From assembly GCA_009602735.1 (NCBI GenBank), contig WELA01001079.1, positions 170,965 through 234,964 of the forward strand: 64,000 nucleotides of DNA. The letters are read 5' to 3'. This DNA comes from Mesotaenium endlicherianum (taxonomy: Eukaryota > Streptophyta > Zygnematophyceae > Zygnematales > Mesotaeniaceae). Under the pieces are notes generated by a model. It was not told where the DNA came from and made no database searches. It was given only the letters and a program-made list of their open reading frames with translations. Every line of letters starts with the position of its first letter. Positions within the stretch are counted from its first letter, which is position 1. Below are positions 43,886-54,513 of this stretch, piece after piece. The position numbers were made by a program, and so were the translations under genes.

Positions 43886-46219
43886 CTACTTGTTAGTGCT
43901 ACTCAGCCTAAAGGGGCCACTATCTACATGTGCTATGTGCCTGTTGGTATGGTACTCCTCAAAGCCAGGCGCGGGGCAAAGCGCTACTCCACACGTCGCG
44001 CACCAATAGCTAGGCCTCACATTACTCTTCTCATGGCCTAGGTCATACAGCTTGCTCCTGCACACTACACACCCTGGTCTAGAGCCTCCTGGAACGTGCT
44101 CAGGGAAGTGTTTCCCTAGGAACCTGTCCATTCCAACCCGCCCCGCACTCCAGCGAAAGCACCTCCCCTCAGGGGGATCATGAAAGTCTGTCATCTCCGC
44201 GACAACATCTAACATGAAGGGATACCTATCACTCTCAGGATGGGCCAGGTTGTACAGGATGTAGGCATTGGCCAGGGCAGCATCAAACAGACCCAATATA
44301 GTTTATGCCACCACTTGAAGCTGACAGCAGCACTCTCGACAGAATAGTTATCTCTCAGACAGAGTTTGTCGAATTGATCGACAGCATCTTTGTGTTTATT
44401 GTAGTGCACCACAATGTCTGGAGCACTTATGGTCTTCACACTCCGATCACCCTGCCTCCTCTCAACTTCATTCACCTCAAGACCAGCAGCTGTGGACAGA
44501 ATGTGCACTAGCATCTTGTCTTGCCAGACCATAGCAATCTGACCCAGGTAATTACACACAAGAGCCATATAGCCTCCCTGAGTTGGTTTTTTCTGACCTC
44601 TTGGGATGGGCGATACCAAGGCACTACTTTCACCATCTGGGGTCTTAGGCATGTCTTTTCTATTTGGCATAACTGTGCCAGTTGCTTCATGACCTCTCTC
44701 AGCTAGGACTTTCAAGAGTGTCGGCGATGTGCAGCCTCTGTCCAAGACAAAAGAGTAAGTCTGTTTGTCTGGCAGACCCTCAATCAAATCTAAAACAGTA
44801 AGAACCTGTGACCTGCTAGGCTCCTTATCAAACACTGTGAAGTCATAGCAGTAGTAACTTGTACTATCACAGGCCACAAACAACTCTATACCGAACTTAT
44901 GTGGCTTCTTTGGCATGTACACTCTCACAGGGCAACTTCTATTTCTAAGGGGGATCAACCTCTCGTTTATTGTTATGTCATGCCCTGGCCTGTAGTGGGC
45001 TTTGAACTTGTGCCTCAACCTATCTATGATAGGCAGACACTGCCACCGCTTGTAGGTCCCAGAGGTCTTAGGAAAGCTCTCCCTACCCAAATTTGACTTA
45101 AGGTGAAGATATCTTTTTATATCCTGCCACCTGTTCCTGGACATGAAGGTTCCAAAGGAAGCAAACCTGATAGGTCCACTTGTATCAGACCTCCAATAAT
45201 AAGGTATTCTAGGCAGAGGGTTCAGGGCCATGGCAAGGTAAAGACCATGCCAAACAACCATCTCAGTGAGAGTAACCGGCTTCCAATCTTTGGCCTTGTT
45301 CAAGTTTGCATGTGGATTTGTCTCATTGACAAGCAGTTCAAACCAATCTATGCCTATGAACAGGCACAGCACAGCAAAGGGAGTGTACTTCAGAAATGTC
45401 TTAAAATTGACACCTCTCAATCCAGAGGTTGAAGAGCCACCTGGCTGCTGCCTCCATGGATACTTCTCACCATGAACTGGAGATCTCCAGTTGTACTCCT
45501 CCTCAGCTGTACCTTCTCGAAGGTGCTCCTCCTCCAGGGGATCTCCTTCTTCTTCCAGCTCACCATCAGAGGAATGCAGCTCCTCATCACTGACACCTGC
45601 AACTTTCTTATACCTGCTGCTATTCCTCTTGTTCTGACTTAATTTGGCCTTCCTCCTCCTCTCCCTTTTCTCATTTCTATCTATGGGAACAGTAAGCAGC
45701 ACCTGCTTACCCTTTCCGGTGTCTGGCCTGCCCTTCTTCCTCATAGTATCCTCGTCCTCCTCGTCCTCCTCCTCCTCCTCCTCCTCCTCCTCCTCATCAG
45801 CATCATTAGACCTTGGCTGGGAGTCATCGTTCGGGTCTTGGGAGGAAGAAATCAGACCTAAACTGCCAGCCTCCCTAGAATTTGCAAGTAAAGAGGCCCC
45901 TGAGGAAACCGAGCCAAAACGAACTACATGCGGCTCGGAATAAAACCAGGACTCTTCAGGCACAGTAGATAGGTACTGCCTGACTTGCCATGCCTCCCAT
46001 TGCTTCTTTTCTTTGTCATACAACACTTCTATGAGCCANTATGAGCCATGAGTTCTCCTTTTCAGTCCTCACAACCTTGTTTCTCAGAATTCCGACTAAG
46101 AAAAACTCTATGCAATACTGTCCAAATGTCTTTTTCGCCCATGCATATCCCCAGAAGGTGGCAGGGATAAGTAATTTACCACCCACAACAATTTCTGGCG
46201 CATTCGAAGAAGAAGCCAT
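43886..46219 (-). CDS. piggyBac transposase, near-complete, two frame breaks
   Basis: This is the DDE/DDD enzyme that cuts the element at TTAA. It starts MASSSNAPEIVVGGK at 46219. The frame breaks at 46040, where an ambiguous base (N) sits in an apparent 10-bp repeat of TGGCTCATA. Without the repeat, NSWLIEVLYDKE reads through. Then come an acidic poly-Glu tract (45805-45760 region) and the core: HANLNKAKDWKPVTLTEMVV, HDITINERLIPLRNR, YSFVLDRGCTSPTLL and KDAVDQFDKLC. The first catalytic Asp of the family (I-D-E) is Asn here; the second and third are present. A one-base shift at about 44291 (G run) separates FKWWHKLYW from GLFDAALANAYILY. The C-terminal Cys/His-rich finger follows (CVVCRSKLYDLGHEK, then WCATCGVALC) and ends at 43886. 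The total is near 775 residues, a normal family size. Confidence 0.9.
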
Positions 46220-46458
46220 GGCTCTAAGAGCTTTTTAGTGACCTCGGGTATGACAGACTTTTCACTTGAAATTTCGTTGTGAACCTGAACTTTGAACCTC
46301 ACTCTTTTGACTCTAACTTTGTCGTTAATGATCGGAAGACCATTTTGCATTTTTTCGCTTAAGGTTCAAGTCTATACGGTTCGTTTGAGCCATAGATTGT
46401 ACCATTTGGTCAACTGTAGCACCCTGGAGGTCAGCGCTGAAAATGGGGGTTAGCTAGA

Positions 46459-46486
46459 CCATATATGGTCCGAGGACCATATATGG
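46459..46486. promoter_or_regulatory. two CArG-box palindromes upstream of the piggyBac transposase
   Basis: CCATATATGG occurs at 46459-46468 and 46477-46486, and once at the other end (43231-43240). It fits CC(A/T)6GG, the MADS-box factor site. The pair lies about 240 bp upstream of the transposase ATG. It may equally be a transposase-binding subterminal repeat. Confidence 0.4.
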
Positions 46487-46537
46487 TCCGATGGGATTCC
46501 TAGTGTTAAAGGCTGATATGATTGAGGAGTCTATGTG

Positions 46538-47281
46538 TGAAAGGGGCAGAGTGCCCTAGTGGAAGCGTAGTGACTCACGAGGAAAAGAACTAGTTGCAAT
46601 CATACTAGAGAGTGCAGCGGCATACCATTAACAAAGCTTAGGAAAATAACTTGACATTTTGAGTAGCAAGAAACTGCTCAAAAATGATGTAGGATGAAAG
46701 GCCTTGTCATTACAAACCCGTAGAAATTTACAGAAGTGAACACTGATGAGAAACAAAGAAGTTATGCCTATTTATAGTTTTCTGCCTAAGTGCTCCTCCC
46801 TAGGAGGAAGCTACGGATTTTCCTAAGTGTTCGTCAAATCGTCCCTTTCAGGATATTCGTGAGTAAGCCAGATCAGTCTAATCTGATGTGTCGGGTCGAA
46901 TTGACGTCCACATACATGCATGGACATTACTAGAATATTCTATCTTAGACGCGCTAGGCTAAACCGAAACTTCTAGGTAAATCGACCTAGTCTGCACTCC
47001 GCGTCAGCCGAACTTACGTGAAGGTTCGAGTTCATTCTAACGGGCCAGATCGCTCGACGCTGTCGGTCAATTCGACGGTCGCGCTCATTGCGAATTAAGG
47101 ACAGTCGTCAACCAACCTCAAGACTAATTAAACTTCGGAAATCCATAACTCTCTCAATACTTGACCAAATTCGAGGAATTTTATACCAAAATGACCACAA
47201 AAATGCACTCTACACTACTATTCAATCAAAACATACTTTCCTGAAACCCAAAAATGCACTTTATTAAACTATGACCTTAGA
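46538..47281. mobile_element. 744-bp insertion with ATGTG target duplication, probable solo LTR
   Basis: ATGTG at 46533-46537 and 47282-47286 flanks it. The interrupted Ty3 sequence (GAGTCTATGTG then GGATTTTGCAGC) is continuous in the second copy near 50365. It begins TGAAAGGGG and contains TATTTATAG but ends TTAGA, not CA. No ORF is present. The 5-bp duplication and size fit a solo LTR, but no second copy is in the window to prove it. Confidence 0.6.
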
Positions 47282-47953
47282 ATGTGGGATTTTGCAGCTC
47301 CCACTGTTGTGCCTGCTATGAAAAACGCAATGGGTAATTATACAGAGAAACGTATGTGTGGGGATTACCAAAGACTTAATGCTGTCACAAAGTTGGATTG
47401 CTATCCCATGCCTGTGCCTGAAGACATCTTCGACGTCCTCGAGGATGCTACTATTTGTAGTGTATTTGATCTACGTCAAGGGTCTAAGCAGATCCTTATT
47501 GATCCTAAGGATAAACATAAGATTCCATTTTGGGCAAATCATTGTTTGTACCAGTAGAAGGTCATGCCGTTTGGGTTTAAGAACGCACCTGCTTGTTTAC
47601 AACGAATTATGGATCGAGTGCTTAGTGGGTTGCCTTTCGCTCGCTGATACATCAATGATGTGCTCATCTTTGGTCGTACTATGGAGGAACACTTGACACA
47701 CATTGAACAAGTCCTGCAATGCTTGAGGTTCGTGGGTCTGATATGTCATCCAGGGAAATGTAAGATCACAACCTTTTCCTTACCTTGGTCACCATATCAT
47801 TCTTAGTGGGTTAACTCCGCAATAAATTAAGGTCGATGCCATTCAACGACTACTAGTCTTGACTGATGTTTCTAGGTTGGGGGCCTATGTGGGGATTAGT
47901 GGGTATTACCGTCGTTTTTGCCCTGATTTTAGTGCCCTAATTTCTGCGCTGAG
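47282..47953 (+). pseudogene. Ty3 reverse transcriptase remnant (copy 1)
   Basis: AAPTVVPAMKNAMGNYTEKR, then MCGDYQRLNAVTKLDCYPMP, DATICSVFDLRQGSKQILID and, after a TAG at 47556-47558, KVMPFGFKNAPACLQRIMDR give a clear Ty3 RT. The catalytic box is YINDVLIF (YxDD with Asp to Asn), preceded by a stop. Text continues through PGKCKI and VDAIQRLLVLTDVSRLGAYV to GYYRRFCPDFSALISAL, then stops at LTR sequence. RNase H and integrase are absent. Confidence 0.85.
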
Positions 47954-47954
47954 G

Positions 47955-48215
47955 AGCTTTGTATGTTCGTTTTCATGAGTGAGATGATACTTGTTTCTAG
48001 GTAACTAAATGTTCATGGTTTTTGTGTTTGTGTACTCTCGCTTTCCTCCCTTTTATGTGTAGGTTGCTCGTAGTGCACGCCCCCACTCCCACATAGTCGC
48101 TAACACCACATTCTTTCTCGCGGCCAAAACATTGCTTTCCACTAATTGTTTGCTCATTTGACAGATTCAAACGCCCTCGTTCTAGGTAGTTCTACCTTGC
48201 CTTAGCTTGTTTACA
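47955..48215 (+). repeat. second LTR of the methyltransferase-bearing Ty3 family
   Basis: Homologous to 28829-29090 and ends GCTTGTTTACA. It abuts the truncated RT of copy 1 and precedes copy 2. It could be the 3' LTR of copy 1 after an internal deletion or the 5' LTR of copy 2. Flanking pentamers do not resolve this. Confidence 0.6.
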
Positions 48216-48361
48216 AGTTTCCATACCTCACTTTTTGCTTCTTAGTTTGTGCTTGGTAGCTGCTCAGCTGCCCATTAGTGCCCAGTATTGCCCTGTTCAG
48301 ACGTTTTGTATTCTTTTCCATTTACAGCTCATAAGGTGTCGGCTTTTCCCCCTAATAGAGG

Positions 48362-48793
48362 GTGTTTTTACCCATAGCACCTAGATTAGCCAATCCGTCT
48401 CGAGTCACTCCTCCAGATGTCCTGTCCTTTCCATTTCAGCACTTGTGTAGATTAGGTCGATGCCAAGCGTCCGCCGACGGTCACTACTACGACACTGTTA
48501 CTGTCACCCTCTATGCCCAATGGTTAGTCATCGAGTCTCCAGCCTATGATATCCTCCTTGGTAAGGAATGTAACCTGCTCATCAAATTGACTATAGACTT
48601 GTGGCAAGACATTGCTATATATTGGGTGGATTTTGAGTCTTTGGGTCATCACCTGGTTTATCTGCCGCACATCCTTACACATTCTCTCTTGTCTCATTCG
48701 TGCCCAATGGCTGCCACTTTTGCGGTTACCATCGAGGACGTTAGCCCACGCGATCTTCCAGACCCTACCTATTTACTCTTCTACGAAGTTTAG
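48362..48793 (+). pseudogene. Ty3 protease region (copy 2)
   Basis: A 143-codon frame contains YYDTVTVTLYAQWLVIESPA, then YDILLGKECNLLIKLTIDLW, typical of the C-terminal half of retropepsins (hydrophobic-D-x-L-L-G). The active-site DSGA half is not visible. The second half (IYWVDFESLGHHLVYLPHIL) matches the conserved linker of copy 1 at 41461-41540. Confidence 0.55.
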
Positions 48794-48959
48794 TGCGACC
48801 ATGATTCTTTTCCCGCATGTTCTGCTTAACATGTTACTCTCCATTCTGTAATACCCTACGCCATCCCGTCTGCTACCCTTCAGCAAATCCACGTGGCCTT
48901 ACAGTGTCCGTCTCTTTCTCCTGCTTCCACCCAATCTGCACCTGTCAGATTACCTCCCG

Positions 48960-49985
48960 TTCCCCTCTCCCCCACCAATAATACTAGTACTGTTCCGTGG
49001 TTGCCACCTCTTGCGAGTATTACAATTTTAGATTTGTTTTCTGGGGTCTCCTCAACAGTCGTTGGCCTCTTGCAGAGTGGGCACCGCATTGCCCACTACT
49101 ATTACTGCAATGTGTGGATCCAATAGCGCAGGTCGCTATCAGACATAGCTGGCAGCTTTAATACTCGCATTTTCCAAGCTATTCCTATATTCCGCATACC
49201 ACACAGCTTATTCCGCGTTGCCTCAGGATGTCCTTCTTGTACATCAAGAACACTTGCACGCAATACGTCTCGTGCATCTTGTCGTAGTGGGTTGGGAGTG
49301 TCAGGGTCATTCTCGCGCGGGCACTGGGGAGGAGCTTTCCGACACCCGCTCTTAGTTGTTTTTCAAGCTTGTTCGCGTCCTGAGCATCCTCTATATCTCA
49401 CAAATCTCCCCCCCTGCTACTTGCTCAAAAACGTACACTCTGCGGACAACGTTCAAGCCCACGTCCGTGCTGATTTCCTCACTATCACGTCCATTCTGGG
49501 GCCTGGCATTACCCTTGACGCGATTGCTGTTGGGTCGTATGCCCACCTTTTATGCGTAGTCTGGCAAAGCCTTGTTCCCCTACTCGTCCTTGAGCTTATC
49601 CTTCACCACGTGCATGCCAACCCTTCTTGCATCTCTATTGCCGCTAATCCAGCTACCCCTCGATGTCCAATAGAAGTTAGTCGTTCTGACCATTTTTCCT
49701 TCTGTTTTGTCCACTTCCGTGGTAAGCCCCGTGCAGCGTTCCTCTTCCACGTCAGTCGTCCATAGTATTTTCCAATTCGTCACTATGGGCCTAGCATGTT
49801 GTTTGAATCCCACATCCACCATGATGTTAAGCCGTCCGCGTCCGAACGTGAGCTCCCTTCCTCATGCCATTGCCTCCCCATCTTTACCTGCCTCCCAACA
49901 ATGTCAACTCCTTGATTGTGTCATGGATATTCATGCCCTCACGTGGGTGTTCTCCGTCCTTCCCATCCTAAACGGTTGCATGGCC
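48960..49985 (+). pseudogene. DNMT3-like C5-cytosine methyltransferase domain inside a Ty3 element (copy 2)
   Basis: Motif I is well kept: SITILDLFSGVSSTVVGLLQ (from about 49014). Motif IV: LVVVGWECQGHSRAGTGEEL, then DTRS, a stop, and LFFKLVRVL; again Glu-Cys where Pro-Cys is expected. Motif VI: YLLKNVHSADNVQAHVRADF (Glu to Lys). Motif VIII region: ITLDAIAVGSYAHLLCVVWQ. Motif IX: ASEREL. Motif X: CQLLDCVMDIHALTWVFSVL. A stop follows motif I (after VWIQ) and frames shift near 49415. The two copies are degraded at different positions, so the residues they share (DIHALTW, GWEC, SQLFFEL-like, HVRADFLTITSIL) show what the ancestral domain looked like. Confidence 0.8.
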
Positions 49986-50199
49986 GACCCTTTCCTTCAC
50001 ATTCCAGCCTACCACGTACACGCTTTCGGCTCGGAGCGGGGGGTTTTGACGCCTGCATAGCAGTTACAGTCCTCGAATCCCTCCTCAGATACTTCAGCAC
50101 CAAAACCTAAAGACAACTGGGATCTGGGCATATAATTTACCAAGGAATACATCGTAAAGTTTACTCAGATGCTTGAACGGAGCAAACCATGTCTTGCGA

Positions 50200-50960
50200 G
50201 GTTAGTCATGGACGTGGGGGTGTGAACTATATCACAATCCACCGTCGATCTCACCACAATCGACCCTGTATTTCTGCAGGTTTATCGGCATACTAAGGTT
50301 GAACATGATAACATGCGCGAAAAGATCACTAAGTTACTTAAGGCTGATATGATCGAGAAGCTTATGTCAAATATTGCAGCCCCCACTGTCATGCCTGCTA
50401 TGAAGGACTCAATGTAAAATTACATTGAAAAACGTATGTGAGGGGATAAACAGGAATTGAATGCCGTTACAAAGCTTGACCGCTACCTCATGCCTGTGCT
50501 CGAGGATATTTTTGATGTTCTTGAGGACGCCAGCGTTTTCAACGTGTTTGACCTGCGTCAGGGTTTCGGTCAGATCCCCATTGACCCCAGGGGTAAACAT
50601 AAGACTGCATCTTGGGCAATCTATTGTTTGTACTAGTGGAAGGTTATGCCGTTGGGACTAAAGAACGCCCCTGCCCGTTTCCAACATATCATGGACTGAG
50701 TACTTAGTAGGTTACTTTATCTCGCTGTTACATCAATGACGTGCTCATTTCAGTTGCACTGTAGAGGAATACTTGGCACATGTTGAACAAGTCCTCTAAT
50801 GCTAGAAAACCGCCGGTTGAAAGTGTCATCCACGGAAATGTAAAATTGCCACCCTGGTCGTCCCCTACCTTGGCCATCATATTGTTCCTCGGATCAATTA
50901 AAACCGCAGCAAGTTAAAGTCGATGCTATTCGACAACTGTCAATCCCGACTGACGTGTCT
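50200..50960 (+). pseudogene. Ty3 reverse transcriptase remnant (copy 2)
   Basis: VYRHTKVEHDNMREKITKLL, then KADMIEKLMSNIAAPTVMPA, LDRYLMPVLEDIFDVLEDAS and VFNVFDLRQGFGQIPIDPRG. Stops lie at 50416, after EKRM, and at 50635. The catalytic box is scrambled by a frameshift near 50740 (YINDVLI of copy 1 lies here in another frame). This copy lacks the piggyBac and 744-bp insertions and so serves as the empty-site control for both. Confidence 0.8.
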
Positions 50961-51039
50961 CGGTTGAGGACCTTCAGGGGATCCCTGGGTATAATCGCCG
51001 TTTTTTGCCCTGATTTTAGTGTGATTGCCGCACCTTTGA

Positions 51040-51562
51040 ATGAATTATTAAAAAGGTTGTACCTTCGGAATAGACTAGTTACCGTCAAGCAGCGTTTGAC
51101 AAATTGAAGAATCTTCTCTCTTCTCCACCTATTCCGCACAGACCGAACTATAGCAAGCCATTTTCCGTTCACACTGATTGGAGCCATGTAGGATTGGGGG
51201 CCGTCCTTGCTCAGGAGGATGATGAAGGTCTTGAATTCATTGTTGCTTATGCTAGCCGTAGTAACAACCCTCCCAAAAAATTATTGTTCATATGTAGGGG
51301 AGTGCTTGGCCGCAATTTGGGGTGTCGTACAAACCCGCCCCTATCTCTATGGCACCCACGTCACCGGCCGCCAACCCCTCAAATGGTTGATGACCAACCA
51401 AAAACTCACGGGTAAACGTGCACGATGGGCGCTCATACTTCAAGAGTACAACTTCACCATTGAATATAAAGCTGGGTTAACATACCAGGACGCAGATGGT
51501 CTCAGTCGTAACCCCGATCCTTTGGACATAGACAACACTTGGAATCGTTGTGCGTCTAGTTA
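51040..51562 (+). pseudogene. Ty3 RNase H remnant (copy 2)
   Basis: FSVHTDWSHVGLGAVLAQED, then IVAYASRSNNPPKKL, is followed after a one-base shift by GECLAAIWGVVQTRPYLYGT, PLKWLMTNQKLTGKRARWAL and QEYNFTIEYKAGLTYQDADG, then LSRNPDP. This is the Ty3 RNase H fold with its first Asp present. From 51563 to about 51990, coding-like text (ACCDFAPRAFVYKTAVQTCY) continues without an integrase I can recognise. Confidence 0.8.
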
Positions 51563-51990
51563 GCAGGAACACATCTTACCAGCTTGGCATGCCGCGTATT
51601 ATTTGAGTCTTCTCCCAACTCCTGTGGGTGCGTGCGCTGTTGATCCAGACTTATTCAAGGCCTTACACGCGACAACCACCTATTAGGACACGCACCCAGT
51701 TATGCGGAAGTGCGTCGGTGGTGCCTGTTGTGATTTCGCGCCAAGGGCATTCGTCTACAAGACTGCGGTACAAACTTGCTACAGAAGGGCGCGGCCACGG
51801 CTGTTGCAAATGCAAGAGTATCAGATAGAGGATTCCAAGGAACGGGCTGCTGGCGGTTGAAACAAGCCAAAGCCGCATGTGTCGTACAGCTCCCTCGAGC
51901 ATTCCGCCACGTCGCATAGGCCATTGACATCGATCGAGCAGACCAGGCGACACAATATACGCGAGAAGAAATCTCTGCGGCATTTAAGAA

Positions 51991-53494
51991 GTATCGTCGC
52001 TAGATACCTTGTTTGCCAATTGATGCATGCTATTTCATTGCATTATTTCGCTAATAAAACACAGACAACCATCGCCACATACATCTGTTATCAAAATAGT
52101 AGTTTGTATATGCAAATATTCATAATATAGTTCAATAAGGACATCTTGAATCCTCCTCTTCCTCGCGGAGGTGGTGCAGCCAATCAGCTGCCTGCGTCTA
52201 GCACAGGCACTGCGACAGAAGCCTATATCAGGCGCTACGCCGCCGTCATTCATTCATTGCACATGCAAATAGTTTCATTTTGCACTCTACAAGCCCCCCA
52301 CCCACCCGTACGCATTAGTAGCGTCGCAGCACACGAGTGCACCATACATACTTTTCCATAGTAGAAAGGGCAGATGTCATGCATACGTCAATAGCAACCA
52401 CAGAATAGCTCGCATAAGACTAGTCGCTGTATCTTTGCTTACATAATAACCTTAGTCAGATTATTGACATAGATACTAATGATTGTGGTCATTACATGCA
52501 TACGTGTACAATCGCATTTCGCCAATAAAACACACAAAACAAAGGTATGCCATAAAATTCTGTTCCCAACATCCCAGCATGGATAGCATGTATCAATTGA
52601 TACACAAATGAACATCTGGGCACAAAGCACAAACTCTGGCACACAACAGCCATAATTAAACCCAACAGGTTGCTTGGACAAAACCCTGTCCTCATTTTGA
52701 CTAACTTCCCCTCTCATCTCAAAGGGCATCTAAAACACTTCACAGGACTCAATTATCAAAGTCAAATCTTCACTTAAGCTTATGGACTTGGTTCTCATTC
52801 TTATCATGAGAAGACGACCCTTCACACTCTTCCACTTTTACATGATTTCTTACGAAAGACTCACATTTAAAAGAGTACATCACTAAAGGTAGCATGCAAA
52901 AAATATCTGATTGAGCAGAATTGAAGAATATTCTTTGTTCAGGGTATTACATGTAAAGCAAAAATCAAGAAAAACCACTGAACTGTGAAAGAGAGATACA
53001 CAAATATATAGAGGGCCGAATGGCATATCCACTTTACGGGAACTTTCTTCAGGCACCAAATACTTTCAAACTCAAAAGGCAATGTAAACAAATAATGACC
53101 TAAACACGACATTACGCGCCTCCAGCCTTTCATGATAAAGGCCACACAAGATTAACTCAATGAAATGATCCAGAAAGAATGTCACACCCTTCAAGACACA
53201 AAGCTAAAAGACTTGCGAGACACAAAGTTCACAGATTAATTTAAACTTGAATATATTCCCGATTCTTCAGCCAGTGGCATAATAATACAGAAGATAGATT
53301 AAACCAAGGCTGCAAAGTACATGTTAAGTACAAAAGCACAATACTCGGGGCCAGACAATAGTTGTAGACCTAACGTCTCCACGTCCATCGCAAGAAGAGG
53401 TCATTAACCCGCTTGAACAATAACCTATGTACAGAGCACTTCTTGAAAGCACACGCTTTTGTACAGCCTCACAATGACTCAAAGATCTCCTGTT
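51991..53494. other. intergenic, 3' flank of psaL; no gene recognised
   Basis: AT-rich with short ORFs. It presumably contains the psaL 3' untranslated region just left of 53495. No transposon ends were detected. Confidence 0.5.
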
Positions 53495-54513
53495 CTACTT
53501 GAAGAAGTAAGGAAGATCGATGACGTAAAGAAGAATGTATGCCCAAGCAACACCAGAAAGGCCTCCAAAAAAGAAGCCACCAGAAAATCCGGCCCAACCA
53601 TCCGCAGTCTGCACAGAGATACATACAGCACGAAAAAAGCACAATCAGTACAGGACAACTCCCTCCTCGCTGCAAACGAGTTACTAAGGGCCAACAAAAA
53701 GATTGAACACCACCTGAAGCTTGTCCTGCTCCTTCTTCCGGCCTGACAAAGTAAGTGCTGGCCCAATAGGACTGGCCTTCTCTTTGAAAGTGGAGATTCC
53801 ATAGATGGTGAGGCAGACAGTCAAAATTGCAACAAGGCCCGCCGCTGCCAACGCTCCACTCTCGCCATGAATTGCTGTGTCACGGAGCGGTCCGAGCTGC
53901 ATCCAAGAATGCGGTGGGTGAACTCTTTTGACAGACAGCTACCAAGCAAATCCGCACACATACATTTGACATGCTGAAAATAGGTCAAATACAACCCAAA
54001 GCAATGAGACCCTGCTAGGAGGTCAAGAATGTACCTTAACAAACGGCCCAACCAGCAAAAATCCATGTGCGAGACCAATCTCCACACCTCTCAAGAGCGG
54101 GTTAACTGCCGTGCGGTATGCAGGCAAATTAGAAAGGTACCAGGACACGAGGGGGCTGCTTGTCACCGGGGTCTCAAAGCTGCCAATGAACGGGTCTCCA
54201 TTAAGAGGCTCTATCACTTGGTAAGACTGCCACAAACAAAAACGGCTCATTACTAGGGAAGAGCAAGCAAGCAAAATGTCATGCCATATTCAGTGTCCTA
54301 CGAACCAGAAGAGATGGAAATATTTACCTTAGCAGAATCAGCAGCGCGGACCGCCAGGCGCTTAGATGCTTTGATGGAGAAAGGCTTGTTTGCGGTCACT
54401 GCCTGACCCAAGAAGGCCTTGTTCAGCTGAGAAGACTTGCTGGTGACAACAGCAGACGTTGCGGCAGAGAAAAGGGTCGCACAAGTCGATGTGCAAGCCG
54501 CTACGGAAGCCAT
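53495..54513 (-). CDS. psaL: photosystem I reaction centre subunit XI (PsaL), nuclear-encoded, four exons
   Basis: PsaL is a thylakoid membrane subunit of photosystem I; in plants it helps form the docking side for light-harvesting complex II. Exons on the minus strand: 54513-54328, 54226-54035, 53896-53714, 53608-53495 (stop TAG). All three introns (101, 138, 105 bp) are GT-AG and in phase 0. The product is 224 residues. Residues 1-58 are a Ser/Thr/Ala-rich plastid transit peptide ([20 protein letters not shown]). The mature part has [54 protein letters not shown], then [20 protein letters not shown] (membrane span), [15 protein letters not shown] and the C-terminal span ending VIDLPYFFK. 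Length and order match land-plant PsaL. The start context is GCCATGG. No lesion is present, so it is very likely functional. Confidence 0.97.

Larger units (their letters stand above)
43208..46505 (-). mobile_element. piggyBac element, 3298 bp, TTAA target duplication
   Basis: TTAA at 43204-43207 and 46506-46509 brackets the element. Terminal inverted repeats begin CACTAGG at both ends, and each end carries the palindrome GACCATATATGGTC. The homologous unsplit copy near 50330 reads TTACTTAAGGCTGATATGAT, the empty site, confirming boundaries and target duplication. A single transposase gene fills 43886-46219 on the minus strand. The excision footprint is exact, as expected for piggyBac. Confidence 0.95.

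Noticed and set aside
45644-45943. Plus-strand Ser-rich ORF
   Set aside because: Complement of the transposase poly-Glu tract, a shadow frame.
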